33,873 nucleotides of DNA from Myxococcota bacterium (GCA_023150895.1 JAKLJY010000093.1:1-33873); one strand, 5' to 3'. Shown: positions 8,701 to 16,387, counted from the first letter of the stretch. Made by a program: numbers and translations. Notes: a model not told the origin generated them from the sequence alone.

Positions 8701-11138
8701 TCGTGCACGCGGGCGAGGCGGCCGGTTTCGGCGTCGTACTCGAGCTGCACGCTGCGTCCGCCGGGGGACGCGATCTCGACGAGGCGCGCCACGGCGCCCA
8801 CGCCGGGCAGGTAGCCGGCGGGCGGGGCCTTGTCGGCTTCGCCCCCGGGGAACCGGAACACGCGGCGCACGCGGTCGACGCCCTCGACGGAGAACGTGCG
8901 GCCGTCGACGCGCGTCATCACGAGGCGGTCGAGGGGGTGGAAGCTCTGTTGCGCGTCCTCGGCGGGGTGCGCAAAGCCGAGGATGCGACCCTCGAAGTCG
9001 CGCAGACCAAGGCTGCGGTTGCCCGCGGCGTCCGCGTCGGCGATCAGGCTCTCTTCGAGGCCGTGCCGCCAGCCCGGGCCGAAGTCGAAGTCGTCGGCGC
9101 GCAGGGCCTCGGTGGCCTTGCTGTTGTAGGTGCGGGTGAAGGCGAGCGGCTGCGGGCCATGGAGCGTGAAGTCGGTCTGCGTGTTGAAGACCGTGCCGCT
9201 CGCCACGTCGACCGGGTGACCCTCGGCCATGCAGTGTTTGCTGCCGGTGAAGTCGCTGACCTTCTGTGCCACGTTCTGCAGGCGGGGGTTGTTCGAGTTC
9301 TTGATGGCGCGCGCGACGCCGTTCTCCGCCGCTTCGCTGCCCTTCTTCAGGCCGTGGGCGGCCGCCGCGTTGACGGCGTTCCAGGCCATGACGCCGAGCA
9401 ACTGGCTCAGGCTCATGCCCGTCAGCACGTTGCTGAACCCGAGCACCGACGCGTTGGGTACGATGGGGATCTCGCTGCACGAGTTGCCCCCCATCGGCAT
9501 CGCGAGCGCCATCGGGGAGTCACAAGCGCTGACGGTGGGCGAGGCGATGGTGGCCTGCCCATTGGCGACGGGCAGGGGCATGCACTGCGCCAGGAACCCG
9601 AGGAAGGCCTGCGGGCTGCCGAACATCGGGAAGAAACGCCCGATGGTGATGTCGCTGCCGCCCTGTCCGCCGCCGCCGGGGGGCTGCCCCAGGAAGCCCT
9701 GCACGAAGCCGTTCTTGAGGACGGGGTTGGTGCTGCCCGCGGCGAGGCCGGAGAGCTGCCCGCGGGCCAACTCGAGCAGCGCCATGAAAGGCGCCTGCAC
9801 CACGGCCATGATGGCGCTCTTCAGGATGGCGCCGAAGGTGATGGGCGGCCACGGCCACGGCAGCGGCGGCATGTGGAAACCGATGGCGACCGCGCCGGAG
9901 CCGGCGGCGGGCATGAAGTTCACCAGCACCGTCGGCTGCACGCTCAGCAGGATGGGTCCTGCGAAGGGCGCCGGGAACAGCGGCAGCGGGGGCAGGGGAC
10001 CGGCCGGCGGCGGGATGGGTGCCGGCAGCGTCGTGTGATTGTCGAGCCCGATCACCATGTCGAGCATCTTGGCGGCGGGGAAGGTGATGCCCCCCGGGTT
10101 CAGCATCAACAGACCACCCATGAAGCTCGCGAGGGGGGCCTTGCCGCCCTTGATGTCCTTCGCGATGAGGATGCTGCTGCCCTTGATGTTGATGAGACCG
10201 CCGGTGATCGAGACGATCTTGCCCTTGAGATAGACCGCGCCGTCGCCCTGGAGTTTGGTGGGTCCGCTCGTCAGCGTCAGCACGCCGGACGGGCCGCCGT
10301 CGCTGGCTACGGTGGCGAACACATCGGCATTCGACGTCTGCGAGCCGACCGTGCGCGTGACCACCGCGGACTGGGTCATGTCCAGCCAGTTCTTCACGGT
10401 GGACTTCATGGCACCGCTGTTCATCGTCATGGCCCCGGCGGCCATGGCGGAGTGCCCGGAGGTGGACGTGGAGACGCTGCCGGCCGTGAGCGTGTACGAG
10501 TTGCCGGCCGTCTCCGTCATGCTGCCCTGGCTGACGCTGACCGAGCGGCTCGCGCCGACCGTGACGGTGTGCCCCGCGCCGACCGTCAGGCCGCGGTCTT
10601 TGGAGGTGCTGATCTTCAGGTCGACGCAGTCGATCTGGATCGTCTTGCACGCGCTGATCGTGATCGACCCGTTGGGCGACTCGGTCGTGATGGTGTCGGC
10701 CGCGGTGTCGAAGATGAGCTTGTTCTTGCCCTTGCAGTCGACGAGGCGGATTTTCTCGGCGCCCTGGCTGTCCAGGAACTCGAGGTCGTGCCCCGACCGC
10801 GACTTGAACCACTTGTGGTCGTTCTTGCCGTCGGTATTGCCGGGTCCGGGGACCTTGTGTTTGCCATTCCACACCGCGCCGATGACATACGGGTGGTTCG
10901 GGTCCCCGTTGTCGAAGCCGACCATGACCTCGTCCCCGATCTCGGGGATGAACATCGTGCCGCGGCTGCCACCGGCGTACCAGCCGACGACGCGCGCCCA
11001 GTTCGACTCGACCGTGTCGTCCAGCCAGGGGAACCCGACCTTCACCCGTCCCATCTTCTCGGGGTCGGTGATGTTGGTCACGATGCCGACGGCCAGTCCG
11101 CGCATGCGGCGGCCGCCACCTCCCGCACGAATCCTCAT
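5724..11138 (-). CDS. Spike (gp5/VgrG-type) - PAAR-like - Rhs effector with C-terminal nuclease-like toxin
   Basis: A 1,804-residue polymorphic toxin. ATG 11138 overlaps the DUF2169 stop codon as ATGA, and homology begins right there (GLAVGIVTNITDPEKMGRVK). Domains: residues about 14-92, gp5 OB-fold (VGFPWLDDTVESNWARV, IPEIGDEVMVGF, VWNGK); about 110-345, repetitive beta-helix of the DUF2345 type; about 350-570, Pro/Gly-rich PAAR-like region (TVLVNFMPAAGSGAVAIGF); about 640-720, DUF6531 (GHPVDVASGTVFNTQTDFTL); about 780-1640, many YD repeats; about 1640-1676, Rhs core ending GRFLTPDPIGILGGYNQYGY and DPLGL, the self-cleavage site of the shell. The last 128 residues are the toxin: RADIVAVD followed by HVFEVKNG fits a PD-(D/E)XK nuclease (Asp, Glu-X-Lys). 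The gp27-like part of VgrG is absent. The toxin assignment is by motif only. Confidence 0.9.
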   Translation of the reverse strand: MRIRAGGGGRRMRGLAVGIVTNITDPEKMGRVKVGFPWLDDTVESNWARVVGWYAGGSRGTMFIPEIGDEVMVGFDNGDPNHPYVIGAVWNGKHKVPGPGNTDGKNDHKWFKSRSGHDLEFLDSQGAEKIRLVDCKGKNKLIFDTAADTITTESPNGSITISACKTIQIDCVDLKISTSKDRGLTVGAGHTVTVGASRSVSVSQGSMTETAGNSYTLTAGSVSTSTSGHSAMAAGAMTMNSGAMKSTVKNWLDMTQSAVVTRTVGSQTSNADVFATVASDGGPSGVLTLTSGPTKLQGDGAVYLKGKIVSITGGLINIKGSSILIAKDIKGGKAPLASFMGGLLMLNPGGITFPAAKMLDMVIGLDNHTTLPAPIPPPAGPLPPLPLFPAPFAGPILLSVQPTVLVNFMPAAGSGAVAIGFHMPPLPWPWPPITFGAILKSAIMAVVQAPFMALLELARGQLSGLAAGSTNPVLKNGFVQGFLGQPPGGGGQGGSDITIGRFFPMFGSPQAFLGFLAQCMPLPVANGQATIASPTVSACDSPMALAMPMGGNSCSEIPIVPNASVLGFSNVLTGMSLSQLLGVMAWNAVNAAAAHGLKKGSEAAENGVARAIKNSNNPRLQNVAQKVSDFTGSKHCMAEGHPVDVASGTVFNTQTDFTLHGPQPLAFTRTYNSKATEALRADDFDFGPGWRHGLEESLIADADAAGNRSLGLRDFEGRILGFAHPAEDAQQSFHPLDRLVMTRVDGRTFSVEGVDRVRRVFRFPGGEADKAPPAGYLPGVGAVARLVEIASPGGRSVQLEYDAETGRLARVHDAHLRSVAFERDRAGRIVGATLVRSAGRECNVFLAAYRYDADGRLIEHTDRNRNVRRYTYDTRGRMIKETDRCGYSFHFVYDEADRCIRTHGDDNAYWVELDYQPGGAVTTATDAFGGKTVYKYDPRMLVTEILDAEGGVTKREYSEEGWLCAVTSPGGRRTETAYDARGRVAVETDGEGNRITWTHDERGRTTTRTDECGRTRVMVWDDRDLLVAESSGDEALVRMEYDHRGDRCLLVSADGAERRYAIGEDRFVESESLADGRLIEYSYDLCGCVIAVTETSRDGSVRRETAYLRDPGGRLTGVDHPGGGVTRFELDGEGRIVRDREGTRVVTQRYNGMGQLIEKIDALGRTTRTEYDVHQFIVAVVGPDGRRWEWTRDKLGRAQRLRRPDGSVTTFVNDADGLPVLVRQSDGRVVERQYDQRGALIGVTWSDGRRTRYAYDPSGRLVLSETDGERTIRRAYDAAGRILLDQQGDEWIRYSYDAAGRRARRLTSWGDEQRTHWTALGQLESLDDGDGGRYIFAPDSLGRRRSRTGPRALRQTWTHDDADRVSEANLETSDGRRLRELRVDWTEAGTVRDLRVADGHRGVVRHHAFEQDAAGRLVSVAVDGRPPRAWQHDAGDNVTQWPDGEAFEFDAKGRLEAGPGGKRFRFDSAGRLVGVSGQRGRRSLWYDGRDRLARVHLEDDRLVTHEYDALGRRARTVSERKDGVVEELFYWDADQLARRVVRRLGAEQPERDERYAWDLDRLEPLQRIVVRDGKSERQIYSVDQRGACVGLVGDDGRALWSAELDAFGRCAEFGRESGEQPLRLAGQLFDTTTGYAHHRYRVHDPESGRFLTPDPIGILGGYNQYGYPADPISQTDPLGLAACHDSGNRGVEQAKKDLAAAGYTVVGQEVTMMVGNPPSRIRADIVAVDSSQNMHVFEVKNGTGRLTQNQAASGAFDMSNPANQNGAISTGNSQNFTVATDNRPNVGPRNSTQSASFNVLKYDV

Positions 11139-12367
11139 GCGTCGCCTCCGGGCTTGGGCAGCCCCTTGACGTCCAGCAGCTCCATTCCGGGGTAGCTGGC
11201 CTTCAAGAGATCGAGGGGAAAGCCGGTGCCGACCAGCGGCGCCGGGAGCACGAGCTCGCCGTCGACCTCCAGGGGGACGCGCTGGAGTTTGTCCAGCGTG
11301 AGCCCGGAGGGCGACGGCAGCGTGCCGCGCCAGGCCAGGGTGGCCTCGCGGCGTTCGACGGCGATGGACACCGTGGCGAGCGACAGTCTGACGTCCTGCA
11401 AGGGCAGGTCGTCGAAGCCGGCGCGCAGCTTCGGCTTGCTCACGGGCAGCCGCAGCGAGGTCTCTTCCCGGTCGCGGGTGACGTGGCGCAGGACGATCTT
11501 TTCGTGGCCCTCGAGCTTCGGGAACATCATGCCCGGCGCGGCGCAGCTCCAGAACTGCGGTTGCAGCTCCTTGAAGACCTGGCCGACCTTCGACTCGGTG
11601 CCGTGCAAGAGCGTCCACAGGGGCTTGGCGCTCGCCGGCATGCCGCCGAAGCCGGCGCGGGGTTCCCAGTGGCGCGGCACGGGGCCGAAACCGGCCGGGG
11701 CCCGGACGTTCTGGAGATCGGCGTGGGCGACGAGCAGCGAGTCGACCGTGATCATGGCCGACGGGTTCTCGATGTTCGGCAGCGGCGTCCAGCGGTCGCG
11801 CGGGGCCTCGCCCTCGATGGGCGCGAGCAAGAACCCCTGCCCGATGGGGTTGGTGGGGCACAGCAACGGCGACATGCTGTGCTGGCGGTCGACGCCGCCA
11901 TACGCCAGCTCGAAGCGGATCGGCAGCACGGAGAACTTCGCCGCCGGGGTGAAGACCGGCTTGTGTCCGGGGCGCAGCACCGCGAATCGGTCGCCCATGA
12001 CGATGAGTTCGCGCGTCTCGGCGCCGATGGTTACGGACGGCCGGCAGTAGGTGGCCTCGCCGCCGGGCGCGTAACAGTTGGCCTCGAGCAGGACGTCCGT
12101 GCCGGGCTTGGGCGGACCGAGCTCGTTCTCGGCCGCCAGGGAGGCGTCGAACGGCCCCCCGCCGTCGAAGTAGCGATCACCCTGCAGGATGGTCTCCTGC
12201 CAGGGCGTCGGTGCCATCATCTCGTCGTGCGTCCAGCGATAGGTGCGCTTGACGACGAAGTGGAACGAGTGCAGCCCGCCGAGATCGCTGTCCGGCACGA
12301 ACATGGCCAAATAGCCGTCGTGGTGGACGTGCGTGACGGGTTTGCCCGGAGGGGGTGCGGCGCTCAT
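11135..12367 (-). CDS. DUF2169 protein, effector-loading accessory of contractile injection systems
   Basis: A 410-residue protein from ATG 12367, two bases after the stop of spike 2, with its own stop overlapping the start of the Rhs effector. Characteristic family features are the N-terminal HFVVKRTYRW segment, ADV-type strands, and the conserved RFELAYGGVDR motif near residue 160. DUF2169 proteins are encoded next to VgrG, PAAR and Rhs genes and are thought to help load or fold the cargo on the spike. They are cytoplasmic, and no signal peptide is seen here. Translational coupling to the Rhs gene fits a dedicated helper for that effector. The remaining sequence is mixed alpha/beta with no catalytic motif. 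Confidence 0.88.
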   Translation of the reverse strand: MSAAPPPGKPVTHVHHDGYLAMFVPDSDLGGLHSFHFVVKRTYRWTHDEMMAPTPWQETILQGDRYFDGGGPFDASLAAENELGPPKPGTDVLLEANCYAPGGEATYCRPSVTIGAETRELIVMGDRFAVLRPGHKPVFTPAAKFSVLPIRFELAYGGVDRQHSMSPLLCPTNPIGQGFLLAPIEGEAPRDRWTPLPNIENPSAMITVDSLLVAHADLQNVRAPAGFGPVPRHWEPRAGFGGMPASAKPLWTLLHGTESKVGQVFKELQPQFWSCAAPGMMFPKLEGHEKIVLRHVTRDREETSLRLPVSKPKLRAGFDDLPLQDVRLSLATVSIAVERREATLAWRGTLPSPSGLTLDKLQRVPLEVDGELVLPAPLVGTGFPLDLLKASYPGMELLDVKGLPKPGGDA

Positions 12368-12369
12368 GC

Positions 12370-13401
12370 TCAGCCGCCCGGCTTGAAGGCGATCTGACCC
12401 GCCTTGAAGTTCAACAGACCGCCCATGTGAACGACGGGCGAGCCGAGCAAAGAGAACTGACCACCGCCGGCCTTGCCATTGAGCAAACCGGTGGTGAGCG
12501 TGATGGCCGCGGCCTCGATGGAGACGATCTGATCGGCATGGAAGGTGGAGACGCCGCACGTCCACGTCTTGACCGGCGACTTCTCCATATCGACCTTCAG
12601 CGTGCGCTTGACCGAGCCCATCGTCTGCGTGACGGGGCCGGACTGTGTCATGGTGCCGGCGTCCTTGACCTCGAACGAGGCGCTGCCGCCGGAGACCGAG
12701 GCGCTGGTGGTGGCCGACGCGGCCATGGACTTGGCGCTGCGGCTCGCGCCGCCGCCGACGGAGAGCGACTTCGCGCTCGAGATCGTCTGCGTGTAACTGC
12801 CCTTCGACACCTTGATGGAGTGATTGGCCCCCGTGGTGTGTTGTTTGCTGTTCGAGACGTTGACGCCCTGCGACTTGCTCTGGAAGTTGACCGAGCCGGC
12901 GGGCGCCTTGATGAAGATGTCCCCCGTCACCGCCGTGATGCTGATGGCATCGGCCGCGACGTCGATGACGAAGCGGTTGTTCTTGCTGCTGTCGACAATC
13001 GAGATGACCTCGTTGCCCTGCGTGTCGTCGAACGTCACCTTGTGGCCCGAGCGCGTCTCGATGACCTTGTGGTTGTCCTTGCCGTCGGGGTGACCGGGCT
13101 CGGGCAGGACGTCCTTGCCGTTCCACAGCGAGCCGATGACGAACGGCTGGTTCATGTCGCCGAGCTCGAAGGCGAGCAGCACCTCGTCGCCGACCTCGGG
13201 CACGAAGTAGCTGCCGCGACCGTTGCCGGCGTACAGCGTGGCGAGGCGCGCCCAGTTGCTCTCGATCTCGTCGTCGAGCCAGGGGAAACGCACCTTGACC
13301 CGGCCCTGATTGAGGGGGTCCTTGTTGTTCGTGACGACGCCGATGAAGACGCCGTCGAGGACGTCGTCCTCGTCGACGAAGCGGCTCTCGGGTTTCAGCA
13401 T
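12370..13401 (-). CDS. Short gp5/VgrG-type spike protein 2
   Basis: A 343-residue protein. ATG 13401 overlaps the stop of spike 1 by seven bases; reading further upstream is out of frame with any homology. After a short leader, residues about 15-100 form the gp5 OB-fold (FIGVVTNNKDPLNQGRVKVR, FPWLDDEIESNWARL, VPEVGDEVLLAFELGD, IGSLWNGKD). Residues about 115-340 form a Ser/Thr/Val-rich repetitive beta-helix ending in HMGGLLNFKAGQIAFKPGG. The gp27-like N-terminal half of canonical VgrG (about 350 residues) is missing. The end resembles the matching part of the Rhs fusion (FMGGLLMLNPGGITF), so the fusion seems to be this protein with PAAR-like and Rhs parts added. Expected role: a trimeric puncturing tip. 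Confidence 0.88.
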   Translation of the reverse strand: MLKPESRFVDEDDVLDGVFIGVVTNNKDPLNQGRVKVRFPWLDDEIESNWARLATLYAGNGRGSYFVPEVGDEVLLAFELGDMNQPFVIGSLWNGKDVLPEPGHPDGKDNHKVIETRSGHKVTFDDTQGNEVISIVDSSKNNRFVIDVAADAISITAVTGDIFIKAPAGSVNFQSKSQGVNVSNSKQHTTGANHSIKVSKGSYTQTISSAKSLSVGGGASRSAKSMAASATTSASVSGGSASFEVKDAGTMTQSGPVTQTMGSVKRTLKVDMEKSPVKTWTCGVSTFHADQIVSIEAAAITLTTGLLNGKAGGGQFSLLGSPVVHMGGLLNFKAGQIAFKPGG

Positions 13402-14423
13402 AGCGTCACCAGGTTCGCGGCCACGCTGATGCTCGCGCCGCCGTCGTAGTTGACCAGACCGCCCATGACCGTGAGCACCGCGGCGGACTCGATGGCGACG
13501 TCCGAGTTGCTGGCGATGTCCGTGAGCGCGGTGGTCATCGTCGCCGGTCCGCTGAGCACGAACTGCACCTGCTTGGCGTGGACCTCGAGCTGACCGGCCG
13601 TCAGCGTCTCCGGCCCCGTGGTGCGGTGGACGACGGCGCCCTCGAACTCCATCTGCCCGACCGTCTGCGTGCTCGGACCGTCGACGCTCATGCTCGTCGT
13701 CGCCGCCGAGACGCTGCCGCTGCCGAAGCTGACGGAGAGCACCTTGGTGGCGATCGTGAAGGCGTCCTTCGCGGTGGCGCTGCAGCTCGACGCGACCGTT
13801 TCGGTGCGGTTCTGCGAGGACTCGACGTGACCATCGCCGACCTGCACGTCCGTGCTGTTCGAGGCGGTGATCTTCATGTCCTTGCAGTTCATGGTGATCG
13901 GACCGTTGGGCGCCTTGAAGAAGATGTCGCCCGTGTCGGCCTGCATGGTGATCGAGTCGGCGGCGACGTCGATGACCATCTTGAGCTTGCCGTTGTTGTT
14001 GACGAGCGTGATCTTCTCGTTGCCCTCGGTGTCGTCGAAGATCAGTTTGTGGCCCGACCGGCTCTGGAACATCTTGGTGTTGTTCTTGCCGTCCGGGTTG
14101 CCCGGGCCGGGGATGGCGTCGTGACCGTTCCACAGGCTGCCGACGATGTACGGCAGGTTGGGGTCGCCGTCCTCGAACATCAGGACGACCTCGTCGCCGA
14201 CCTCGGGCACGATGTACCCGCCGCGCCCGGGCCCCGCGTAGAAGGCCACGATCCGCGCCCAGTGGCTCTCGATGGTGTCGTCGAGCCAGGGGTAGCGGAC
14301 CTTGACGCGGCCGCGGTTGTCGGGGTCCGTATTGTTCGTCACGAGGCCGACGACGGCCCCGCGGATGCGGCCCGAGGCGTTGCCGTGGCCGACGGCGCGG
14401 TCGCGCAGGGGGTTGAGCGACAT
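13395..14423 (-). CDS. Short gp5/VgrG-type spike protein 1
   Basis: A 342-residue protein from ATG 14423, one base after the stop of the coiled-coil/Ig-like gene. The OB-fold occupies residues about 20-105 (VVGLVTNNTDPDNRGRVKVR, YPWLDDTIESHWARIV, VPEVGDEVVLMFEDGDPNLP, VGSLWNGHD), followed by SRSGHKLIFDDTEGNEKI and a repetitive beta-helix rich in Thr, Val and Ser up to the C-terminus. Like its two paralogues in this window it lacks the gp27-like domain. The C-terminal region differs most from the others, which suggests each spike carries or accepts a different tip or cargo. Baseplate assembly protein V or T6SS tip of reduced size are the closest known categories. Confidence 0.88.
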   Translation of the reverse strand: MSLNPLRDRAVGHGNASGRIRGAVVGLVTNNTDPDNRGRVKVRYPWLDDTIESHWARIVAFYAGPGRGGYIVPEVGDEVVLMFEDGDPNLPYIVGSLWNGHDAIPGPGNPDGKNNTKMFQSRSGHKLIFDDTEGNEKITLVNNNGKLKMVIDVAADSITMQADTGDIFFKAPNGPITMNCKDMKITASNSTDVQVGDGHVESSQNRTETVASSCSATAKDAFTIATKVLSVSFGSGSVSAATTSMSVDGPSTQTVGQMEFEGAVVHRTTGPETLTAGQLEVHAKQVQFVLSGPATMTTALTDIASNSDVAIESAAVLTVMGGLVNYDGGASISVAANLVTLC

Positions 14424-14424
14424 G

Positions 14425-14997
14425 TCAGGAGCCTCGCACGGTGAGCACCTGAGAGCGCGACTCGCAGCCGCGCCCGCGGGCGGTGAAGCGGAAGGCGCCG
14501 GCCTGACCCGCCGGGCGCTCGGGGATCTTCCACGGCACGGCGAGACCGGCCGGGTGGACCTCGGTGATCGTCACGGACAAGGGCGGCAGCTCGGTCTCGG
14601 CGAGCACGTCGAGGAGGACGAACTCGACGGTGTCGCCCGGGGTGAAGCCTTCGACCCGGACGGTGAGCTGCACGGTCTCGCCCGGGCGGGCCTCGGCGGG
14701 GTCGAAGCGGGCGAAGTCGAGCGCGGCGCCGCCCGGCGTCGGCCCGAAACCGCGGCGTTCGAGGCGTCCGATGCGGTCGTCGAGGTCGGCGAGGCGTTCG
14801 AAGTCCGCTGCGAGGGCCTCGCCCGCACCGGCCACCGGGGCGGTGTCGCCCTTCAGTCCCGAGAGCACGGCCTCCCGGTGCGCGACCCGGCGCTCGATGA
14901 GGTCGAGCTTGCGCGTCAGGGCCTCGAGTCGCACCTGAACGGCCGGCAGGAGGTCGGGCGGCGGCGCGGGGGTGTCGGGGGCGGCGCGATCGGCCAT
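14425..14997 (-). CDS. Coiled-coil plus Ig-like protein B of the effector island
   Basis: A 190-residue protein from ATG 14997, with GGAG five bases upstream. Residues about 15-80 form a helical coiled coil (VQVRLEALTRKLDLIERRVA; RLADLDDRIGRLERRGF). Residues about 90-190 form a beta-rich, Ig-like domain: ALDFARFDPAEARPGETVQ, VRVEGFTPGDTVEFVLLDV, VPWKIPE and FRFTARGRGCESRSQVLTVR. It is a clear paralogue of the gene at 15752-16387: same architecture, same GF-x-x-GD-x-VEF strand and same GRG...S..VLTVRG ending. No signal peptide. It is directly coupled to spike 1, so an adaptor or structural role next to the spike is inferred. No named family is recognised. Confidence 0.75.
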   Translation of the reverse strand: MADRAAPDTPAPPPDLLPAVQVRLEALTRKLDLIERRVAHREAVLSGLKGDTAPVAGAGEALAADFERLADLDDRIGRLERRGFGPTPGGAALDFARFDPAEARPGETVQLTVRVEGFTPGDTVEFVLLDVLAETELPPLSVTITEVHPAGLAVPWKIPERPAGQAGAFRFTARGRGCESRSQVLTVRGS

Positions 14998-15068
14998 GGA
15001 CGCTCCGGGAGGGAAACCGAGGGAGTCTAGCCCATCTGAGAGATCACGCGCGCGGGAAAACGGCGGCG

Positions 15069-15725
15069 TCAGCCCCGCGTGGGCTCCCAACGGGCGGTCC
15101 GGAGGAACGAAGCGTGCAGGTACTCCTGCTCGATGACCGAGGCCATCTCCTCCGCGTCGCGGAAGCGGTCCCAGTCGACCCGGATGACCGGGACGGTACG
15201 CGAGATCGACTCGATGAACCGGCCATACTCGGCGTGCAACGCCTGCAGATACTCCAGCGTCAGGCCGCTCTCGACGTCCCGGCTCCGCATGCGCACGCGC
15301 TCCATGCTGCGCTCCGGCGACACGTCCAGGTAGATGATGACGTTGGGCCGGCACATGAAGTTGCTCATGTTGCGGAAGAGATTCACATACGTCGTGTAAT
15401 CGCGCTCTTCCATCAGGCCGATGTCCACCAGCATCTTGGCAAAGACCGCATCTTCGTAGATCGTGCGGTCCTGCACCCCGCCGCCACCCCGCCAGATGAT
15501 CTCCTGGTGTTGCTGGAACCGGCGGTTGAGCAGGTAGATCTGGGTGGCGAAGCTGTACCGCTTCGTATCCCGGTAGAAATCGGCCAGGTACTCGTTGTCC
15601 GTCACGGGTTCGTAGTAGACGGGCAGATTCAGGTGGCGGCCGAGGGCGGTGGCCAGGGTGCTCTTGCCGGCGCCGATGATGCCGGCGATGCCGATGAAGA
15701 GATCGCTGAGCGAGCGGGTGGACAT
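15069..15725 (-). CDS. Deoxynucleoside kinase
   Basis: A 218-residue cytoplasmic enzyme from ATG 15725; upstream in-frame sequence has no similarity. It phosphorylates deoxynucleosides with ATP in nucleotide salvage. The P-loop GIIGAGKSTLA is at residues 13-23, followed by LPVYYEPVTDNEYLADFY with the substrate-binding Glu, then TQIYLLNRRFQQHQEI, the catalytic DR motif in VQDRTIYEDAVFA, the strand NVIIYLDVSPERSMERVRMR with the lid Arg residues, and VIRVDWDRF. It matches the dNK family (deoxyadenosine/deoxyguanosine-type kinases); exact specificity cannot be read. Oddly, it sits between the two coiled-coil/Ig-like paralogues (26 bp after one, 71 bp before the other) within the island. Confidence 0.92.
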   Translation of the reverse strand: MSTRSLSDLFIGIAGIIGAGKSTLATALGRHLNLPVYYEPVTDNEYLADFYRDTKRYSFATQIYLLNRRFQQHQEIIWRGGGGVQDRTIYEDAVFAKMLVDIGLMEERDYTTYVNLFRNMSNFMCRPNVIIYLDVSPERSMERVRMRSRDVESGLTLEYLQALHAEYGRFIESISRTVPVIRVDWDRFRDAEEMASVIEQEYLHASFLRTARWEPTRG

Positions 15726-15751
15726 GGGGGCGATGGCCTCTTTCGGGGGGC

Positions 15752-16387
15752 TCAGCCGCGAACCGTGAGGACCGGGGAGCGGGCCTCCTGCCCGCGGCCG
15801 CGGGCGACGTAGGTGAATTCGCGGTGGCCGTCCTTCGCCGGGCGGGGGGGCGTCCACTGCACGGTGACCTCCGCCATCTCGTCGAGGGGCAGCTTGAGCC
15901 GAACCGGCTCGAGATGCGTGCCCTCGGGCACGCCGAGCTCGCTGAGCAGGAACTCGACCTCGTCGCCGGCGTTGAAGCCGTCGCACCGGACCCGCAGCTT
16001 CACCGGGTCGCCCGCGCGGGCTTCGAGGGGCTCCCACCGGGCGAAGACGAGCGCACATGTGTCCTCCCGGGCGGGCCCGTGGTCGATGACCGGCTTGAGG
16101 GGCTCGAGGGCGCGCGTGACCGGCGCGGCGAGCGCGGCCCGGGCGGTGGCCTGCAGGCTGCGGCTCTCCAGCTTCTGCAGGCGTTGCTCGAGCTCGGCGA
16201 CCCGCTCGGACTCCTGCCCGGCGGCGGCGGCCTGCCCCGTGAAGTCGCGCAGCTCGGCCTTGACGTGGGCCAGCTCGCTCTCCCAGGCCGCGATGCGTCG
16301 CTCGAGCAGATCGGCGCGGCGCAGGGCGGCGTCGAGGCGTTGGGTCAGATCGGCGACGAGCTCGGCGGGGGTCGTGGGCGTGGCCAT
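15752..16387 (-). CDS. Coiled-coil plus Ig-like protein A of the effector island
   Basis: A 211-residue protein from ATG 16387. Residues about 5-85 are a long heptad-rich coiled coil (LTQRLDAALRRADLLERRIA, VAELEQRLQKLESRSLQ). Residues about 110-211 form a beta-rich domain: CALVFARWEPLEARAGDPVK, CDGFNAGDEVEFLLSELGV, TVQWTPPRP and YVARGRGQEARSPVLTVRG. It is paralogous to protein B (14425-14997). There is no signal peptide, so it acts in the cytoplasm or is carried by an injection machine. The gene starts 51 bp after the Cys-rich lipoprotein. The name of the family is not known to me; linkage to spikes suggests an adaptor that displays an Ig-like domain on a coiled-coil stalk. Confidence 0.75.
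   Translation of the reverse strand: MATPTTPAELVADLTQRLDAALRRADLLERRIAAWESELAHVKAELRDFTGQAAAAGQESERVAELEQRLQKLESRSLQATARAALAAPVTRALEPLKPVIDHGPAREDTCALVFARWEPLEARAGDPVKLRVRCDGFNAGDEVEFLLSELGVPEGTHLEPVRLKLPLDEMAEVTVQWTPPRPAKDGHREFTYVARGRGQEARSPVLTVRG

Noticed and set aside
8010-11195. A 1,061-residue plus-strand open frame
   Set aside because: It lies antisense to the Rhs/spike gene, has composition typical of a GC-rich shadow frame, no domains, and no plausible start.
11139-11861. Extension of the Rhs protein by 241 residues upstream
   Set aside because: The extension is Arg/Pro/Ala-rich shadow of the DUF2169 gene; the spike homology and the ATGA overlap fix the start at 11138.
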